A stretch of 31,483 nt of DNA from a virus. Numbering within the stretch: position 1 is the first letter of the stretch; each line of letters opens with the position of its first letter. The position numbers and the translations under genes are program-made. The stretch lies in IMG/VR virus record IMGVR_UViG_3300032116_000878, positions 1-31,483 of that record; one strand, 5' to 3'. This document shows positions 16,501 to 24,249 of this stretch, in pieces. The notes under the pieces were generated by a model. That model made no database searches. It was not told the origin of the DNA and saw only the letters and a program-made list of their open reading frames with translations.

Positions 16501-18201
16501 TAAAAAACTTGTATCTTGCCAATTGGCTGTTGAATTGTCGTTAAATTTTAAATCGTATGGAGCAAACCACATAATACGTCCGCCATTAGGCCCTCTTTCA
16601 CACAAAGGCAGATCTTGGACATTAAATCCTGGTCTTTTAGAGTCTTTCCAAGCTAGATTTTCTATTGAGAACATATATTTTTTTACAGTTGTTGTTCCAA
16701 CCCAAGATGGTTTTTCATTTTGAGTAATCTTAGAAGGATATATGTTTAAATTATAAGTGTTATCTAATACAGAATTGTTAAATTTTCTGCCGAAATCAAC
16801 AATACCATCAGATTGTTGTAATCTGTTATTTGTTGCATATGGTTTATTTTTTGTAAAAATTCTACAATATACATCACCAGAAAGTGTAGCGACACCTTTT
16901 TCGTTTATATTACTTCCATTTACTTGAGATCCTTTTGTAATTTTTTTATAACCATCGTGAAATATTTCACTTGATTGATTAATTGCGTTTCCTACGTGTT
17001 TTAATCTTTGTTCTCCTTGTAAAGAATCAGCAGCATTTATTAATCTTTGAGTTTCATCTAAAATTGATCCAGGTCTGAAATCAATACTTGTTGACCAAAA
17101 CTTATCATTTCCTGATTTATATTTTTTTGATACCCAAATTAAATTACCTTCTAAATTACCTTGATCTATATATGATTTTGAAGCCAACCCGAACGTTATT
17201 TGACCTTCATTACCTTCATAATCTTTACCTAAAACATCAGGACCATAAACAATAGATTGTGTAGCATTTCCAAATGGATCAATCGGTACTGCATTTAAAG
17301 GTGAATTTGCAAAACTTGGATCGGATATTGCCGAACCGACATAATAAGCGCCAGGCAATTTTATTCCAAAATTATCTAATAAGTTATTAACACCAGTAGT
17401 TATTAAATTGCCAGCTAATCCTCCAAGTAAGCTATCACCATACGCAGGTCTAAAAATGTTATAGGATATATTTGAAAACATAATATCCTTTTGACCATCG
17501 TTTGTACTTTCTAAGAGTATTTGACCAAAATTAACAACCCTTCTTGATGCACCGTTAAATAGTCCTCCAACAAGAGTACTTCTTCCTGCCGCCAAATTTA
17601 TTATTTCACCTAAATTATCTGTACTTCTTTTATTTAAACCATCTAAAAAAAGATCACCAGGAATTGGTGACGAACCAATATAACTTCCTTCTAACTTACT
17701 TAAAAAAGTATCATTAACGTCTGAAGTTGTGATTTGAAAATTTACAGAGTTTTGACTTAAAATCTCTTGATTTGTAAAAAATGCGTCCGTACTTAAAAGT
17801 TGAGTTTTTAAAACTTGTGATCCAATTTTTGCCAAATACGAATCTTGAGATAATGAACCGTTATTACCGTTTGGATTGGTCTTTGTTAATATCTCATATG
17901 CGGTATATGTTGAAGGTATTAATGTTGAATTCGCATTTGTGTTTTTAATAACGGGCGGAAATCCAAAATTTTCTAAAGAGAATAAAACTTCAGAAGCCGA
18001 CAAATTTGGATTAGATTGTTGATACTGCGCCGTTGGTTGGACTGGCGCATTAAAACCAACCATATTATATGGTTTTAGATTTTTAACTAAAAGTTCTTTT
18101 CTAAAGATCTCAGAAGAAGCAAAAGATAATGTACTTCCATTATTGTTTTGACTAACTGGTCCTGCTTGTTGAGCTTGATATAATAAAGATTGTACTGGCA
18201 T
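13582..18201 (-). CDS. Large baseplate protein with embedded OmpA-like domain (1539 aa)
   Basis: Virion structural protein encoded between tape measure and LysM-like gene, so probably part of the baseplate. Residues ~693-900 look like a complete OmpA C-terminal-like domain: YFNNDIPE start, VEIQMEGSAS, NQSLSERRVDSV (N795, L798, S799, R802 match the family pattern NxxLSxxRAxxV), then ACRSVRIKSI as the last strand. In the family this fold binds diaminopimelate in peptidoglycan; the usual GHTD aspartate is replaced by a Ser/Ala stretch. A further conserved-looking block lies near residues 1045-1120 (IIPRNIQFSYEPLVLD, then NALSFNYYANTEIF). I cannot map the rest to a named family. A TATTTAT element ends 13 nt before the ATG. 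Confidence 0.72.
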   Translation of the reverse strand: MPVQSLLYQAQQAGPVSQNNNGSTLSFASSEIFRKELLVKNLKPYNMVGFNAPVQPTAQYQQSNPNLSASEVLFSLENFGFPPVIKNTNANSTLIPSTYTAYEILTKTNPNGNNGSLSQDSYLAKIGSQVLKTQLLSTDAFFTNQEILSQNSVNFQITTSDVNDTFLSKLEGSYIGSSPIPGDLFLDGLNKRSTDNLGEIINLAAGRSTLVGGLFNGASRRVVNFGQILLESTNDGQKDIMFSNISYNIFRPAYGDSLLGGLAGNLITTGVNNLLDNFGIKLPGAYYVGSAISDPSFANSPLNAVPIDPFGNATQSIVYGPDVLGKDYEGNEGQITFGLASKSYIDQGNLEGNLIWVSKKYKSGNDKFWSTSIDFRPGSILDETQRLINAADSLQGEQRLKHVGNAINQSSEIFHDGYKKITKGSQVNGSNINEKGVATLSGDVYCRIFTKNKPYATNNRLQQSDGIVDFGRKFNNSVLDNTYNLNIYPSKITQNEKPSWVGTTTVKKYMFSIENLAWKDSKRPGFNVQDLPLCERGPNGGRIMWFAPYDLKFNDNSTANWQDTSFLGRPEPVYTYRNTSRNGTLSWKVVVDHPSVLNLIVDKVLQKEIPSNADKLLNSFFAGCQEYDLYELAARFNTASLNDIQFLQESLQRATPEEQNLISEAIPVVAEGPTTVQRTVTNEVKSYDFGKYVGYGFYFNNDIPEVGSTQSYSDLYTQYISQKQTFLNKTKQTPKESIGLFFDNIITDNYNKIISGPQDPGLFLLIYQALTENSVKYVEIQMEGSASASASVTYNQSLSERRVDSVREFFKNFKISSGSTEVSMGKFIEEGKLKISYEAKGELATNVTPIGGGGSQTTVSSCTTKPSIGGKTLTDNEAIYVTDSMACRSVRIKSINAPAADPTTSVVTETIQPPQQTTKDLPGPKQSVKPSPAAEFKKIPGLSKKVLRMLLSECNYFQAMEQGSPFIYQLLQDKLKYFHPAFHSTTPEGLNSRLTFLNQCLRPGDTIPTIGTDGRPIYNDAINTAFGRPPVLVLRIGDFYNSKIIPRNIQFSYEPLVLDMNREGIGVQPMIANVTLTFDFIGGQGLARPIEELQNALSFNYYANTEIFDERSTPTEDVSELDALIAKSIEDRENKSNINNVVTQQQNPGGQTIGNILTTFSDGVNFSGTIDYKQFLESNVDSLQNYFNNVVQTSKSVSESYNFYVWQYVNCERKYTTGTVTGVETHIYGIPKNLDQLFTKLFGTVLSDILSDNNLIVQDFIDRGFTDVVLRQLKQNLVNYIDLELRGDFLLELNQQLQLIYQNQNDIIKNFDKANFIYSEYDGSIKTDGSPIVYNVSGATGVTGWSGVVDDISNFGSDADNFITLLETNGIVDEPSSFESVSIKTTSWIIDPEEEQFFTIMSKTMTDINLLQKLSDYLFPEGNKIAGVEVNSPVPPKDFFNSIVGLSPTTYGELRYQSTYYERYNGLKKELIDFVDKFIKTNKDYKIKYEKYANFRKITTSRTANYSTTPTPPDSAKTELLNLYKSVPTTDNKFNGKIF

Positions 18202-18214
18202 CCAATTTTTTTAT

Positions 18215-18222
18215 ATAAATAG
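18215..18222 (-). promoter_or_regulatory. CTATTTAT promoter-like element before the 1539-aa baseplate gene
   Basis: The coding strand reads CAATCTATTTATATAAAAAAA. It ends 13 nt before the ATG at 18201, in the 39-nt gap between tape measure and baseplate genes. Confidence 0.4.
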
Positions 18223-18240
18223 ATTGAATGTTATTTTTTA

Positions 18241-21200
18241 TTAAGCAGTAAAGTTATATTCACCTACCTTACCTCCTGTTAAATTATAATCAGATTTCAT
18301 ATTTTTTTGTTCTTGTATTAGAGCCGCAATAGTCTGTGGTTGCTTTAACACTTTTGTCATTACATCTGTTATGTAAGCAGTATCAACTCCTGGCGGTGCA
18401 TCCACTTTAATATTAAAATCTATAGTATGGTTGTGAGTAAATTCTCCTTTTTTTGTTTCAGTACTCTGCGAATACTCTTTTATTTTTTGATCAAATGTGT
18501 TTTTTGTTATAGATTCTGTAATAGGATTTGGTGTAATGGTGTTTTTAAATCTATTATCAGTTAAAGGACTTTCTAATGAATTAGGTGTAACATTATTAGA
18601 AACTAAACTTATGTTGGGTATTTGTATTGAATCTTCTTCTTTTTTTGCAATTTGACCATTAAATAAATTTTGAGATTTTTCATCAAAGCTTTTAAATAAA
18701 TCTGCAAATCCTGACATTTGTTTATCAATGTCTATTTCAATGTTACCTAATGATTTATCTTCTTTAAATAAATTTTCATTTGGTGTGTTAGTTATATTTG
18801 TTGTCGATAATGCTTTATTTTCTGTAATTTGATTAGATAGGTTTTTTACAATATTTTCTGAATTTGCTACTGAAGAATTTGTTGTTGTTACAGGTTGCGG
18901 TAAAGGAGTTTCTTTTTCCGATAAAACGTTTATTAACTTTTCAGTTTGTTTTGTTTCAGATAATATTTTAGATTCTGAAACCGGTCTAATATTAGATTTC
19001 TCATCTACCTTAACAAATTTTGCAAAATCAACATTAGATAAATCAAGACTTATTTGCTTTTTCAACATATCAGCAAATCCAGATTTTGACACATCTATCA
19101 ATTCTTGTAATTTCTCAATAGATTTATTATCCTCAGTTACTTTATTAATTTCATTTGGTAAATTATTTATATTTGTTGTCGATAATGCTTTATTTTCTGT
19201 AATTTGATTAGATAGATTTTTAAAATTATTCTCTGAATTTGTTAATGAAGTTGTATTTGGTTTATTATTTTGTAATAAAATACCAATCAGAGAATTAAAG
19301 TCGTAATCAGTACCACCAATAAATCTTTTATTTTCTATTGGTTGGTTGTTATTTAAATTTGAGGCTACTGGTGCGGTTGTGATATTATCCTCTTTTTTAG
19401 TGTTATCTACTTTATTGAAAGTTAGACCAGGTGTAACATAAGGGATATTTAAACCGAACTTAGTACTTTTTTGATCCGGCGAAAAAGGACCGCTCAAAAG
19501 ATTTTGCGAGCTATTTTGATTAACTAAACTTGAGAATTGATTATAATTATCAGTTGTTTTTAGCGATGAATATTGATTTAAGTTATTACTAAATTCTGTT
19601 AAATTATTATTGTTTGTAGTTTGAGGATTATTTAATGTGGTATTTAATGTATTATCAAATTTTCTTAGTAAACTTGAATCATAAGGTAACGTATTAATTA
19701 ATTTATCATCATTTTTAGTCTTAGCATTTTCGGCAAAATTTAATGATGCGTTTTCTGTATTTTTACTTGCAACAGATTTATCTTCTAAAGTTAAATCAGA
19801 AATATCTAACTTTGTTGGTTTTTCTGATGATTTTATTAAATCTGCAAATCCTGTTTTTGAGACATCATTTAATATTTTTAATTGATTTACCGTTTCTTCA
19901 TTATTTTTCAGAGTTGCAATCATATCTGATTGCTGAGTAACATTATTAACGGTAGATTGGTTTTGAGTTTGATTGTTTTGCGCGAAATTGTTTTTTATTG
20001 TTTTATCTGCGTTTGATAAGGATGGTATTGATGTTGTATTAGCATTAGGATTTATTTGACTTTTTTGTGACGCATCCTCATTTTGTCTAGATAAATTATA
20101 TACATTTTCTAAAATTTGCAAACCAGTACCTTCTTTTTGCAATATAGATTCTGCCGGTTCTTTTGGTTTTTCTGGCACTTTTAATATTTCGGAACCGGAT
20201 CCTAAAATTGCATTCAAAAGTCCAGAACCTAAATCCGTGGCAGCTTTACCAAGTACATCTCCAGCTTTATTAATTGAATTTTCTAATTTAACAAGTTTAT
20301 CTTTGTATTTTTCATTAATCGCATCTTCTTGTTTTTTTATTTCTTCATCACTGTACTGACCGCTAGTCTTATTTTTTGTATAGTTGGCTAAATCTGTTAC
20401 AATATCATCAATAAGTTCTCTGGCATTTTTAGAAGTCGCAGCGTCAGTTATAGGTTCAATAGTTTTATCTTTAAACTTAATAACTTCTTCAATTCCTTTT
20501 CTAACTGGTCTTGAAGTTGCTAAACCTCCTCTTAAAGAGGAAGCAACCGACTCCATTTCATTTAACATTCTTTTTTGAATAGTTAATTGATCTTGTGCTG
20601 TTTCTTCTAATGTTTTATTACTTTCTGAGTATTGTTTTTTTAAATTTTCAATATCAGTATCATCTAACAAACTAACATCTTTAGAATCAAATTCTCCTAA
20701 ACCTCGACCTTCTTTATCCCTACGCTCAACTTTAATCATGTATTTACCATCTTTCATTTCTGACATATTAGCAATTAGCTCTTTTTGATCCTCAGTAATG
20801 TCTGTTTTTAAAGTTGGAAATCTTATTTTACTCATTTTGTCCGCCAAAGTACTACTACCTAGAGCCATTTTAGCTAACTCGTCCGCATTCAACCCCATCG
20901 CGCCAGCAATTTCCCTTAATTCTCTTTTTGCTCCAGGCATAATTTCAAACTTCTGATTTTGCTCATTGAAGTATGTAAATCTTTTGGACATTTCAACAAT
21001 TTGTTTTTGAAGTTCTTCGGGATTATTTTGGCCTAAATCCATAAGTTTTAGAGGGTCTAATAGGTCTCCTGTCGCAACACCTAGTCTTTGTAATGACGAC
21101 GCCATTTCAACCGCCTTTTCAGGATCAAACAAATTATCCGCTAAGGTAAAAATCTTAGTCATGTCAATATTAAAGAGAGCCGCTTTAGCCGCCATCCTTG

Positions 21201-21801
21201 TAAGACCTTCAATGCCGTTAGCAAAGTTAAACGTATTAAGTTTTGATAAATTAGCAACAACTGAACTTGAAACCGCCGCGGTATTCACACCTAATGCGCG
21301 AGTAGTATTTACTACTTTTTGCATATTTTCAGAAATAGCATTTAAAGAATATCCCTGCTCTGTAAAATTCTTTATAAGAGTTCCAGATTCCACTTTGGAA
21401 GCTTCGGTGGCTGCAACAATCTCTTCGATATTTTGTGATGTTGCCATATAATTTCGATTGGTTCCTTCGGCTACCTCATTAGCGATTGTTGCCGCTTTTG
21501 CCATGGCCTCTTCATATGTAGAAACGTTGTCTGTTAATAAAAGAATTTTAGAAGAAGCGTCTGAAATACCAAGAGCCATTTCTTGAACTCGATCTCTTGC
21601 ACCACCGAAGTTTTTAATTAGACTTGTTGTGGACTCGTCTATTTGCGCTAAGGTGTTATCGACATCATTGGCTCTTTCTTTAATAGCTTTAAAAGCATTA
21701 GCAAATTCACTTGATGAAAACTTTGTTTTTCTTTGGCTACTTTTGAAATAACTTTCAATATCTTTTTCCGTAAGTTCTCTTTTTTTACTATCGCCCGGCA
21801 T
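18241..21801 (-). CDS. Tail tape measure protein (1186 aa)
   Basis: Predicted tape measure, assigned from position (after tube and chaperone genes, before baseplate genes), length and composition. Residues 1-350 are helical with a heptad-like pattern (NDVDNTLAQIDESTTSLIKNF and on), as in tape-measure N-termini. Residues ~560-1110 are Asn/Thr/Ser-rich low complexity carrying three degenerate copies of a SGFADLxK unit (TGFADLIK, SGFADMLK, SGFADLFK) and an exact internal DNA repeat. The C-terminus is again ordered (FNIKVDAPPGVDTAYITDV). By the usual ~0.15 nm per residue rule a fully helical ruler would be ~180 nm, but the disordered middle makes that an upper guess. No transmembrane helix is obvious. 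Confidence 0.8.
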   Translation of the reverse strand: MPGDSKKRELTEKDIESYFKSSQRKTKFSSSEFANAFKAIKERANDVDNTLAQIDESTTSLIKNFGGARDRVQEMALGISDASSKILLLTDNVSTYEEAMAKAATIANEVAEGTNRNYMATSQNIEEIVAATEASKVESGTLIKNFTEQGYSLNAISENMQKVVNTTRALGVNTAAVSSSVVANLSKLNTFNFANGIEGLTRMAAKAALFNIDMTKIFTLADNLFDPEKAVEMASSLQRLGVATGDLLDPLKLMDLGQNNPEELQKQIVEMSKRFTYFNEQNQKFEIMPGAKRELREIAGAMGLNADELAKMALGSSTLADKMSKIRFPTLKTDITEDQKELIANMSEMKDGKYMIKVERRDKEGRGLGEFDSKDVSLLDDTDIENLKKQYSESNKTLEETAQDQLTIQKRMLNEMESVASSLRGGLATSRPVRKGIEEVIKFKDKTIEPITDAATSKNARELIDDIVTDLANYTKNKTSGQYSDEEIKKQEDAINEKYKDKLVKLENSINKAGDVLGKAATDLGSGLLNAILGSGSEILKVPEKPKEPAESILQKEGTGLQILENVYNLSRQNEDASQKSQINPNANTTSIPSLSNADKTIKNNFAQNNQTQNQSTVNNVTQQSDMIATLKNNEETVNQLKILNDVSKTGFADLIKSSEKPTKLDISDLTLEDKSVASKNTENASLNFAENAKTKNDDKLINTLPYDSSLLRKFDNTLNTTLNNPQTTNNNNLTEFSNNLNQYSSLKTTDNYNQFSSLVNQNSSQNLLSGPFSPDQKSTKFGLNIPYVTPGLTFNKVDNTKKEDNITTAPVASNLNNNQPIENKRFIGGTDYDFNSLIGILLQNNKPNTTSLTNSENNFKNLSNQITENKALSTTNINNLPNEINKVTEDNKSIEKLQELIDVSKSGFADMLKKQISLDLSNVDFAKFVKVDEKSNIRPVSESKILSETKQTEKLINVLSEKETPLPQPVTTTNSSVANSENIVKNLSNQITENKALSTTNITNTPNENLFKEDKSLGNIEIDIDKQMSGFADLFKSFDEKSQNLFNGQIAKKEEDSIQIPNISLVSNNVTPNSLESPLTDNRFKNTITPNPITESITKNTFDQKIKEYSQSTETKKGEFTHNHTIDFNIKVDAPPGVDTAYITDVMTKVLKQPQTIAALIQEQKNMKSDYNLTGGKVGEYNFTA
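18792..18840. repeat. 49-bp exact direct repeat, copy 1 (in tape measure gene)
   Basis: This block is identical to 19167-19215, offset by 375 nt (125 codons, in frame). It encodes LSNQITENKALSTTNI in both copies. It marks an internal duplication in the low-complexity part of the tape measure. Confidence 0.92.
19167..19215. repeat. 49-bp exact direct repeat, copy 2 (in tape measure gene)
   Basis: Second copy of the 49-bp block at 18792-18840. The similarity continues imperfectly on the protein level on both sides (SENNFKNLSNQ versus SENIVKNLSNQ). Confidence 0.92.
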
Positions 21802-21826
21802 ATGATATAAATTATTGGTTTATAAA

Positions 21827-21835
21827 ATAAATATA
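21827..21835 (-). promoter_or_regulatory. TATATTTAT promoter-like element before the tape measure gene
   Basis: The coding strand reads ATTATATTTATTTTATAA. It ends 25 nt before the tape measure ATG, in the 40-nt gap after the second chaperone frame. Confidence 0.38.
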
Positions 21836-21841
21836 ATACCA

Positions 21842-22024
21842 TTACGTTTTTGGCGTAATTTCCTCAATGTACTTATTTATTATATACTTTCTTAACCATG
21901 TTGGCATAACATAGAAATCTATATAAGATACATTTAAACTTTTGGTGCAATAATAATATTCGTCGGAAAGAATTTTCCTATACTCAGAAGAAAGGCCGAA
22001 AAAATTCAACCCCGAAGGAAACAC
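21842..22024 (-). CDS. Tail-assembly chaperone, second (T-like) frame
   Basis: A 60-aa frame that overlaps the end of the preceding 252-aa gene by 41 nt. It has a GTG start at 22024 directly after an in-frame TAG, so it could be translated alone. The content (LSSEYRKILSDEYYYCTKSL, then MPTWLRKYIINKYI) resembles the C-terminal extensions of tail-assembly chaperones, which lie between tube and tape measure genes in contractile and siphophage tails and are often made by ribosomal frameshifting. Relative to the upstream gene it is in the +1 (equivalent to -2) frame, and the overlap contains TTTTTTC. It is either a separate small protein or the tail of a fusion. Confidence 0.68.
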   Translation of the reverse strand: MFPSGLNFFGLSSEYRKILSDEYYYCTKSLNVSYIDFYVMPTWLRKYIINKYIEEITPKT

Positions 22025-22742
22025 CTATGGTAACCTTTTCTCCTGACGGGGCTAAAATATCTCTTGAAAGTTCTAAACTTGGTTCATTGTCATTCAAAAA
22101 ATTTCTAATTGTTTTCGAATCTAAAATTGGTAAATTTTCTACAAATTTGGCAATACTATTTCTATCAGTAGTACCATCTACCTCTAAAATTTGTTTATTT
22201 AATTTCCAAGTTATTTTTGGTGCAACTAAATTTACGGGATAATTATCCGCCAACTTTTCAAGTTCAATACTTTCGCCCAAACTTAATGGTTTTATTTTAA
22301 CAACACTATTTGATTTTGGTAATTTTAATGTGAATGTGCCTTCCTCGCTTGGTTGCTGCTCTGTTTTTTTAAAATTTAATTCATCAAGTAACAAAGTATA
22401 TTCAAACTTTTTATCAGTTTTTGGATCAAGCAAGTTAAAGTTATATTCAGGTCCAAATGCGGTATTTCTTAAAAATAAAAGAATAGCTTCAACATCACCC
22501 ATTAACAATTCTTCAGGTTTCAAGTCAGGTTCATATAATTTACTTCTTAATAATGATAAAATTATACCTTCTTTATTATTTGATTTTGCCGACATTAGAA
22601 TATTTTCATCTGCAGCTGTCAAATAACCTACTTTAACAGATTTCTTTTTACTTTTGTAAAAAACTCCACTGCTTGGTAATGCTACAATATCATGTGGTAA
22701 ATTAAACCCTACTTGTCCGTATGCTGAATTATCTTGTTCCAT
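21984..22742 (-). CDS. Tail-assembly chaperone / T4 gp26-like baseplate protein
   Basis: Protein of 252 aa. Its start has the pattern seen in the T4 gp26-type baseplate family and related tail chaperones: IVALPSSGVFYKSKKKSVKV, then LTAADENILMS and a helical region (GIILSLLRSKL...). A second part (KLPKSNSVVKIKPLSLGESI) repeats that general style. Position between tube and tape measure is the classical place of the G/GT chaperone pair, which coats the tape measure during tail assembly and is absent from the virion. The downstream overlapping frame fits the T part. A preceding terminator (22807-22832) means it probably has its own promoter; a weak CTTATTTAC version of the recurring element lies 38 nt upstream at 22781-22789. 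Confidence 0.72.
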   Translation of the reverse strand: MEQDNSAYGQVGFNLPHDIVALPSSGVFYKSKKKSVKVGYLTAADENILMSAKSNNKEGIILSLLRSKLYEPDLKPEELLMGDVEAILLFLRNTAFGPEYNFNLLDPKTDKKFEYTLLLDELNFKKTEQQPSEEGTFTLKLPKSNSVVKIKPLSLGESIELEKLADNYPVNLVAPKITWKLNKQILEVDGTTDRNSIAKFVENLPILDSKTIRNFLNDNEPSLELSRDILAPSGEKVTIGVSFGVEFFRPFF

Positions 22743-22754
22743 ATATTTTTTATT

Positions 22755-22782
22755 ACAATAATATCTTATATTGTATTATTGT
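22755..22782. repeat. Inverted repeat upstream of the gp26-like gene
   Basis: ACAATAATA (22755-22763) pairs with TATTATTGT (22774-22782), a 9-bp all-AT-rich stem with a 10-nt loop, in the leader of the gp26-like gene. It could be an operator or mRNA hairpin; low GC makes its stability doubtful. Confidence 0.5.
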
Positions 22783-22806
22783 AAATAAGAACTTATGTAA
22801 ATAAAA

Positions 22807-22832
22807 AATTCCCATACAAATATATGGGAATT
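22807..22832 (-). terminator. Intrinsic terminator after the tail tube gene
   Basis: A perfect 10-bp stem (AATTCCCATA / TATGGGAATT) with a 6-nt loop runs on the minus strand directly into TTTTATTTAC. It lies about 40 nt past the tube stop codon. Confidence 0.85.
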
Positions 22833-22871
22833 AAACAAAGTTCTATTTGAATAGATATATTTTGGTAATTG

Positions 22872-23360
22872 TCAATACACCAATATGCAACGATCCATGC
22901 GAAGAGAAGCTGTAATCTCAGCCAAATTATCTGCATTATAGGCCAAAGATCCAAAATTAACATCAGTTAAAAATGTTCCTTGTAAAATCCATTTTTCAAC
23001 AGGTACGCCAGTCGGATCAAGCATTTCTAAATCAACATCTTGTTTATATCCAGCAGCGTAACCCATACGACCTGTAACAGATTCTGCACATAATCTTACC
23101 CACTCCATTAAAGCCTGAGCGGCCGATGGTCCAATTGGATCTCTGAATTTTACAGAAATAGGGTCCCAATTAAATCTTCCAGCAACAAACGTTGATGTAT
23201 TTAAAAAAGGAATTTCAGTTGAGTTTATTTTTATTGACGGTCTAGCGGCGGTTTCAACAAACCACTCATTAATACCCAAACTTGATGGAAATCTCAAGAT
23301 GAACCTGTTCTGTCTTTTTGGTTCATAGGGTATGGGCATTTTCATTAGTAAATCAGCCAT
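22872..23360 (-). CDS. Tail tube protein (gp19-like)
   Basis: Major tube subunit stacked inside the contractile sheath. The 162 aa length matches T4 gp19 (163 aa). Family features include the N-terminal MPIPYEPKRQNRFILRFPSS segment, where the KRxNRF pattern is common in gp19-like tubes, then VETAARPSIKINSTEIPF, the central ISVKFRDPIGPSAAQALMEW segment, and a C-terminal strand block (LQGTFLTDVNFGSLAYN). Flanked by a TATTTAT element upstream (35 nt before ATG) and a strong terminator downstream, which fits a single highly expressed unit. The leader is A-rich with no Shine-Dalgarno sequence. Confidence 0.92.
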   Translation of the reverse strand: MADLLMKMPIPYEPKRQNRFILRFPSSLGINEWFVETAARPSIKINSTEIPFLNTSTFVAGRFNWDPISVKFRDPIGPSAAQALMEWVRLCAESVTGRMGYAAGYKQDVDLEMLDPTGVPVEKWILQGTFLTDVNFGSLAYNADNLAEITASLRMDRCILVY

Positions 23361-23395
23361 TTTATTTTAATTTTTTTTTTCAGTTTATTTTTATT

Positions 23396-23404
23396 ATAAA
23401 TATC
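23396..23404 (-). promoter_or_regulatory. GATATTTAT promoter-like element before the tail tube gene
   Basis: The coding strand reads GAATGATATTTATAATAA. It ends 35 nt before the tube ATG. The tube unit is closed by a terminator, so a dedicated promoter is expected in this 61-nt gap. Confidence 0.5.
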
Positions 23405-23421
23405 ATTCACTTTTGTTTTTT

Positions 23422-24249
23422 TTAATATTTTTTCTTTACTCCTCCTGCTGTTGAATAAGTTTGTAAAATATTTTCAGGTTCTTTTTCAAAATGTTTTTTC
23501 ATAGTTTCAACATTTCTAATATCATCATCTGAAAACCCTATTTTTGGTTCGGGTAAAAAGTTGTTACTTATATCATTTTTTAAGAAAGCTTTTTTTCCTA
23601 TTTCGGCAGATAATTGTTTTACATAAGAAATAAATTCTTTCATAGCCTTTATCTTACCTTCTTCTGGACTTGTTGCTGATCCTTCGCCATATGAAACAGG
23701 ATAAAATTTGCAAAGATCTAAATACTCATTTAAAATTTCTATTTTATCTTGAGTTCCTTGATATCCTGCAATATCTCTATACTTCTCTAAATTTCTCACC
23801 AATTCCGTAAAAGAAATACCATCTCTATTTGATAATATAATATTATAACACGCTTCTCTTAAAACAGAAGGTGTGTGCCCTCTTGCGGTGACAATTGCAA
23901 ATATTGAACCGTTATTTATCGCTTCAACAAAGTCAGGCCAAGCTGGCCCAACTGGAGCTACCATGCTATCAATTATAAATTTTTTATCACCATCAACTCC
24001 AAAGTTTCTAAATGGATTTTCACCAAAACCTACAATAATTTCACCTTCATATTTAAAATCTTCTTTACCTATTTTGGTTCTATAATGTGCAAAATCTTCG
24101 GTTGACATTCCAACTTGATCTCCACTATCAGTTTTAAGAATAATTTTTGTTGGCATATTCATAATATTATCATCCCAATCAAAAGCATAATATTTCATAT
24201 CGGGAGTTCCTTCTTCTGTAATTCCTTCAAATATTTTTTTTCTTATCAT
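23422..24249 (-). CDS. HAD-superfamily phosphatase-like protein in the tail operon
   Basis: A 275-aa protein with all HAD signature motifs. Motif I is FDWDDN (nucleophile D24, acid/base D26), motif II is VTARG with T121, a lysine lies in EEGKIKAMKEF (K199/K201), and motif IV is IGFSDDD (D241-D243). HAD enzymes dephosphorylate nucleotides, sugars or nucleic-acid ends; the substrate here cannot be read from sequence. T4 has a HAD phosphatase domain in PseT, but no kinase domain is present. An insert (~40-115) between motifs I and II may be the cap. The start overlaps the stop of the 36-aa gene (ATGA). Its place between sheath and tube genes is unusual. Confidence 0.82.
   Translation of the reverse strand: MIRKKIFEGITEEGTPDMKYYAFDWDDNIMNMPTKIILKTDSGDQVGMSTEDFAHYRTKIGKEDFKYEGEIIVGFGENPFRNFGVDGDKKFIIDSMVAPVGPAWPDFVEAINNGSIFAIVTARGHTPSVLREACYNIILSNRDGISFTELVRNLEKYRDIAGYQGTQDKIEILNEYLDLCKFYPVSYGEGSATSPEEGKIKAMKEFISYVKQLSAEIGKKAFLKNDISNNFLPEPKIGFSDDDIRNVETMKKHFEKEPENILQTYSTAGGVKKKY

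Noticed and set aside
22027-22626. Plus-strand frames antisense to the gp26-like gene
   Set aside because: They mirror the codon pattern of a clear minus-strand gene and have no leader or recognisable product.
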